Shown here one piece after another: positions 60,604-64,000 of a DNA stretch of 64,000 nt. Source of the stretch: Hymenobacter sp. DG25B (GTDB lineage: Bacteria > Bacteroidota > Bacteroidia > Cytophagales > Hymenobacteraceae); the NCBI RefSeq assembly GCF_000801315.1, contig NZ_CP010054.1, positions 62,001-126,000 of the forward strand. The letters run 5' to 3'. A model generated the notes under the pieces. The model did not search any database. It was not told the origin of the DNA and saw nothing but the letters and a program-made list of their open reading frames with translations. The translations under genes and the position numbers were made by a program. Every line of letters starts with the position of its first letter. The stretch's first letter is position 1.

Positions 60604-61470
60604 ATGAAATACTGGACCAGAATAACCGGCCTGGCTGCTGCGGGGCTGGCAGGCCTGACAGGCGCCGGCGTCCTCGGCACGCGCCTTTGGAACCGCCGCA
60701 CTGAGCAACTGGTAGCCCAGCTGGCCGGGCCACTGCCGGGCGCGGGGCATCAGGTATTTACAATGGAGGAGCTAACGGGGCTGCCGGTGCCGGTGGCCAA
60801 CTACTTCCGGTTTGCCCTGCAGCCGGGGCAGGCGCTCATCCGCAGAGCCCGCCTCCGGGAAACCGGCGGGTTCCGGGCCGGCACTTCCTGGAGCTCGTTT
60901 ACGGCGGTGCACCACGTGCACACGCTGCCTCCTGGCTTTGTGTGGGATGCCCGTATTTATATGCTGCCCCTGCTGCCGGTGCAGATCCGGGACAGCTACG
61001 TGGCCGGCAGCGGTGCCATGCAGGGCCGGCTGGCCGGTTTGCTACCCGTGGTAAAAGAAAGTAACCGCCCTGATCTGGACGCGGGTGCCCTGCTCCGCTA
61101 CCTGGCGGAGGCGGTATGGTACCCTACCGCGCTGCTGCCCAGTCAGGGAGTAACCTGGAGCGCCCTGGATAACGCTTCTGCGCTAGCCACCCTCACGGAT
61201 GGGCACACTACCGTCTCGCTGCAGTTTTATTTTGGGGAGCAGGGTGAAATTGTACGGTGCTATACACCGGCCCGCTTCCGGGATGTGAATGGTGCGGGCG
61301 TGCCTACCCCGTGGGGCGGCACGTACCATACCTATATCCAGGCAGCCGGTATGCGGGTACCACAGGCGGGAGAAGTAGCCTGGTTTCTTCCGGAAGGCCC
61401 CCGTGCCTACTGGCGGGGCCGGCTGCAGTGCACCTTCGACTTTGGACTGCCCCCTTTCAAAGGGGTCTGA
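60604..61470 (+). CDS. DUF6920 family protein
   Basis: The 288-residue protein has an N-terminal membrane anchor (ITGLAAAGLAGLTGAGVLGT). The family features follow: LPVPVANYFRFALQPGQALI, LRETGGFRAGTSWSSFTAVH, FVWDARIYMLPLLPVQIRDS, LAEAVWYPTALLPSQGVTWS and WGGTYHTYIQAAGMRVPQAG. DUF6920 (earlier DUF6544) proteins are of unknown function. A possible promoter (TTTT, 18 nt, TATCTTCT, 60532-60539) precedes it. It lies between kbl and tdh without evident link. Confidence 0.84.
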   Translation: MKYWTRITGLAAAGLAGLTGAGVLGTRLWNRRTEQLVAQLAGPLPGAGHQVFTMEELTGLPVPVANYFRFALQPGQALIRRARLRETGGFRAGTSWSSFTAVHHVHTLPPGFVWDARIYMLPLLPVQIRDSYVAGSGAMQGRLAGLLPVVKESNRPDLDAGALLRYLAEAVWYPTALLPSQGVTWSALDNASALATLTDGHTTVSLQFYFGEQGEIVRCYTPARFRDVNGAGVPTPWGGTYHTYIQAAGMRVPQAGEVAWFLPEGPRAYWRGRLQCTFDFGLPPFKGV

Positions 61471-61559
61471 CCGGCGCGGCTCTATTATGCTGAATTATGC
61501 TGATCGGCCATTGCCTGATTCTTGTTGCTGACTCTCATGCCCCGTCACCGCTGAACGGT

Positions 61560-61567
61560 TATATTTG
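61560..61567 (+). promoter_or_regulatory. -7 promoter element of tdh
   Basis: TATATTTG is an exact TAnnTTTG match; predicted start near 61574, about 31 nt before the ATG at 61605. This rules out the in-frame start at 61497. Confidence 0.58.
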
Positions 61568-61604
61568 TAGCCTTTTCTACCCCCACCCACCCATTTCCCT
61601 GCGC

Positions 61605-62603
61605 ATGGCTACTTCCACACCCGGTACCTCCGGCGACACAGTTCTTATCATCGGAGCCGGCGGGCAGCTGGGTCTGGAGCTTACCCACGAGCTGCGCCAG
61701 CGCTACGGCGCCTCTAACGTGGTAGCCGCCGATGTGCGCGCCCCCAAGGATGCGGAAACGCACGAAGCGGGCCCCTTTGAGCTGCTGGATGTGCTGGACA
61801 AAAACCGCCTGACGGAAGTAGTGCAGCAATACAAGCCCAAGCAGGTGTACCACTTGGCGGCCCTGCTCTCGGCCACGGCCGAGAAAAACCCCAAGTTTGG
61901 CTGGCAGCTGAACATGGATGGCCTTTTTAACGTGCTGGATGCCGCCGTAGACCTAGGCGTGCAGCAGGTGTACTGGCCCAGCAGCATTGCCGTGTTCGGG
62001 CCCGATACCCCGCGCGAGAACACGCCCCAGCTCACCATCATGAACCCCAACACCATCTACGGCATCAGCAAGCTGGCCGGCGAGCAGTGGTGTGAGTGGT
62101 ATTTCCGCAAGCATGGCCTGGATGTGCGCAGCCTGCGCTACCCCGGCCTCATCGGCTACAAATCCTTGCCCGGCGGCGGCACGACAGACTATGCTGTGGA
62201 CATCTACCACAAAGCCGTGGCTGGCCAGCCCTATGAGTGCTTCCTGAAGGAAGACACCTACCTGCCCATGATGTACATGCCCGATGCTCTGAAGGCTACC
62301 CTGGACCTCATGCACGCCCCCGCCGACAGCATCAAAATCCGCAGCAGCTACAACCTGGGGGCCATGAGCTTCTCGCCCAAGGAAATTACGGCCAGCATTC
62401 AGCGCCACCTGCCGGAGTTTGAGGTGACATATAAGCCCGATTCCCGCCAGCAGATTGCCGACTCCTGGCCCGCCAGCATCGACGACACGCGCGCCCGCCA
62501 GGACTGGGGCTGGCAGCCGGATTTCGACCTGGATAAAATGACCGACGATATGCTGCTGCACCTCAAGCAGCAGGTAGCCGAAACGGCTGCCGTAGCCCGG
62601 TAA
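61605..62603 (+). CDS. tdh: L-threonine 3-dehydrogenase, NAD-dependent epimerase (SDR) type
   Basis: The start ATG 61605 (MATSTPGTSGDTVLIIGAGG) gives 332 residues. The Rossmann motif IIGAGGQLGLELTHEL, the YxxxK catalytic pair in YGISKLAGEQWCEWYFRKHG, and PSSIAVFGPDTPRENTPQ match the short-chain-dehydrogenase form of TDH found in Bacteroidota. It oxidises threonine to 2-amino-3-oxobutyrate, the substrate of Kbl. It has its own promoter and terminator. Confidence 0.88.
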   Translation: MATSTPGTSGDTVLIIGAGGQLGLELTHELRQRYGASNVVAADVRAPKDAETHEAGPFELLDVLDKNRLTEVVQQYKPKQVYHLAALLSATAEKNPKFGWQLNMDGLFNVLDAAVDLGVQQVYWPSSIAVFGPDTPRENTPQLTIMNPNTIYGISKLAGEQWCEWYFRKHGLDVRSLRYPGLIGYKSLPGGGTTDYAVDIYHKAVAGQPYECFLKEDTYLPMMYMPDALKATLDLMHAPADSIKIRSSYNLGAMSFSPKEITASIQRHLPEFEVTYKPDSRQQIADSWPASIDDTRARQDWGWQPDFDLDKMTDDMLLHLKQQVAETAAVAR

Positions 62604-62632
62604 GCGGCGCCCGGAAAACCACGAAGTTCGAC

Positions 62633-62675
62633 AAGCCCCGTCGTCTGGCCGTATAGGCAGGCGGCGGGGCTTTTT
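62633..62675 (+). terminator. Terminator after tdh
   Basis: AAGCCCCGTCG and a GGCGGCGGGGCTTTTT arm form a 7-8 bp GC stem extended by mismatched pairs, ending in T5. Confidence 0.7.
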
Positions 62676-62691
62676 CCGTTGTCTACTTGCT

Positions 62692-63420
62692 ATGATTGTA
62701 AACCATACGCCCGATGGCTGGCAGATTATCTACCAGCAGGCCCATGCACTATTAGCGGCCCAGCTGGCCTGGCACTGGCAGCCGTTTGGCCCCGCCGACC
62801 GGTGGGTGGGCCTGCTGGCCGCTATTGCCCAGCACGATGATGAGCAGCGGCACTGGGATGGGCATTATGGCCTGACGCCCGCCGGGGCGCCGGCCAACTT
62901 CACCATGAAGGATTTTTCCCTGGAGCAGGCCCAGGGCGTGATGAAGGCCGCCCGCTTTCAGGGCCGCTGGCGTAGCCTGCTTACCAGCATGCACCTGCAA
63001 ACGCTGTATCATGGGCTGCGCAGTCAGCAGAAAGTGATTGACGCATTTTTGACCGAGCAGGAAGCGCAGCAAAAACGATGGCGCCGGGAGCTGAAAATCA
63101 CCCAAAAAGAAGCCCGGCAAGCCTACGACCTTATGCATTGGTGCGACCGGCTCAGCCTGATTCTCTGTCGGCAGGAACTCCCGGAAATGGGCCGGGAACT
63201 GGAGATTTACGAGGGGCCCGATGGGCAACGCTATAATGTATGCCGCCCCGCGGCCGATGGCCCGGTAACGGTAACGCCCTGGCCGTTTCGGGAAAAGCAG
63301 CTTACTGTGAGTGTAGAAGCCAGCCAGCTCCGGCAGCTCCAGTTCGCCGACGACCAGGAGCTGGCCGCGGCGCTGCGGGAAGCCCCGGTAGAAACGCTCC
63401 GCTGGGAGCTGGCGCGCTAG
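62692..63420 (+). CDS. DUF3891 family protein
   Basis: The 242-residue soluble protein matches DUF3891: QAHALLAAQLAWHWQPFGPA, LLAAIAQHDDEQRHWDGHYG, NFTMKDFSLEQAQGVMKAAR, and QAYDLMHWCDRLSLILCRQE. The conserved QHDD and H/W clusters look like a metal- or heme-like pocket, but function is unknown. It is monocistronic, 17 bp after the tdh terminator. Confidence 0.86.
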   Translation: MIVNHTPDGWQIIYQQAHALLAAQLAWHWQPFGPADRWVGLLAAIAQHDDEQRHWDGHYGLTPAGAPANFTMKDFSLEQAQGVMKAARFQGRWRSLLTSMHLQTLYHGLRSQQKVIDAFLTEQEAQQKRWRRELKITQKEARQAYDLMHWCDRLSLILCRQELPEMGRELEIYEGPDGQRYNVCRPAADGPVTVTPWPFREKQLTVSVEASQLRQLQFADDQELAAALREAPVETLRWELAR

Positions 63421-63481
63421 TCCAGCCAAACGGCAAGTGGAAACTGCCCGTATGAGATACCCACACGCTACATGCTTCTCT

Positions 63482-64000
63482 ATGCCCACATCCTTCTCAT
63501 TCTCCAATATTTTCTCTCTGCTAAAGTCTACCAGCGCGGCTTTTATGGAGAACAACTCGTTTCGGCACGCGGCGGCGCTTTCCTACTACACCATTTTTTC
63601 GCTGCCGCCGCTGCTCATCATCGTTATTACCACGGCCAGCACGCTGCTGGGCTCGGCCGCCATTACCGGCCAGCTGTTTCACCAGCTGAGTAACCTGGTA
63701 GGGGCCGATTCAGCCAGGTTTATCCAGAATTCTATCAACGAGTTCAATCAGCAGGAAAAGTCGGGGATAGCCGCCGCTATTGGTGTGGGTGTACTGATTT
63801 TTGCCGCTACTACCTTCTTTGTTACGCTGCAGCAGAGCATTAACGATATCTGGGACCTGAAAGTGAAGCCCGCAGCAACATCTGGCAGTTTCTGAAAGAC
63901 CGGTTTCTGTCGTTTGGCCTGATTCTGAGCGTGGGCCTGCTGCTGCTGATTTCCTTTGTGATAAGCGCCGTGCTCACCTCCTTCACCGATTACCTTAAAC
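63482..64000 (+). CDS. YihY/BrkB-family membrane protein, frameshifted and cut by the window edge
   Basis: The start ATG 63482 (MPTSFSFSNIFSLLKSTSAA) is preferred. The open frame ends at 63895 after 137 codons (…KVKPAATSGSF-stop). From about 63869 the +1 frame continues the family: KPRSNIWQFLKDRFLSFGLI, then LSVGLLLLISFVISAVLTSF, up to the edge. Restoring one C in the CCC run at 63869-63871 joins the frames. The first part has FRHAAALSYYTIFSLPPLLI and IFAATTFFVTLQQSINDIWD, diagnostic of YihY (formerly RNase BN). Members are inner-membrane proteins of unknown transport-like role. Confidence 0.83.

Overview
The window is a GC-rich (roughly 60%) chromosomal segment from a Bacteroidota bacterium. 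It most resembles an aerobic Cytophagales genus such as Hymenobacter. The evidence is TAnnTTTG-type -7 promoter elements in front of many genes, a fused ccoNO cbb3 oxidase gene, a SusC/RagA-type TonB receptor, a bacillithiol-linked YtxJ protein, and several Bacteroidota-specific small families (DUF6799, DUF4136, BT_3928, DUF1599, CsbD). The genus is inferred from gene content and protein style, not from a database search. No CRISPR array, prophage, transposase gene or rRNA was seen; there is one tRNA (Asn).

Layout. 1-1.6 kb: 5' end of an M1 aminopeptidase and a divergent EamA exporter. 1.6-13.2 kb, minus strand: the cbb3 cytochrome oxidase locus, read as ccoI-ccoS, a DUF4126 gene, then ccoNO-ccoQ-small membrane protein-ccoP-ccoG-ccoH-lipoprotein-SafE/TauE-tandem Usp. 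13.3-14.8 kb: a small membrane protein and two group III truncated globins, divergent from ccoI. 14.8-21.4 kb: a NodU/CmcH-type carbamoyltransferase and the 2-oxoglutarate dehydrogenase genes sucA-sucB. 21.5-34 kb: mixed secreted, membrane and hypothetical genes, including a NERD-like/coiled-coil/TM/WG-repeat fusion. 34-44 kb: gcvP, lipA, an OsmC protein, YtxJ, and a fused pyruvate/branched-chain dehydrogenase E1 gene split by a one-base frameshift. 44-49.7 kb: an orphan TonB receptor, an M16 peptidase and two related secreted proteins. 49.9-64 kb: pheS, a 3-hydroxyacyl-CoA dehydrogenase, tRNA-Asn, a fatty-acid hydroxylase, aroK, an ABC permease, folP-cdaA, kbl and tdh (threonine catabolism), and a frameshifted YihY gene at the window end.

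How the genes fit together. The left part is dedicated to microaerobic respiration: oxidase subunits, copper delivery (CcoI), assembly factors (CcoG/H/S) and a stress protein. The ccoNO and ccoI promoters are aligned base for base. Each has two TGA-N6-TCA (Crp/Fnr-type) boxes exactly 22 bp apart and the same distance to a shared GACCTTTG -7 element. One ccoI box also sits at the same distance from a divergent -7-like element facing the globin genes, which suggests one oxygen- or redox-responsive regulon. The middle of the window holds the E1/E2 parts of 2-oxo-acid dehydrogenases, the glycine decarboxylase P protein and the lipoyl synthase that these complexes depend on.

The most notable non-coding feature is a family of three ~103-116 bp inverted-repeat elements (REP pairs, BIME-like) at 10.4, 42.2 and 47.1 kb. 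Other inverted repeats lie at 18.4, 21.5, 38.5 and 55.3 kb. Two genes carry frameshifts of the same kind, loss of one C from a CCCC run before G, so sequencing error should be excluded before calling them pseudogenes.
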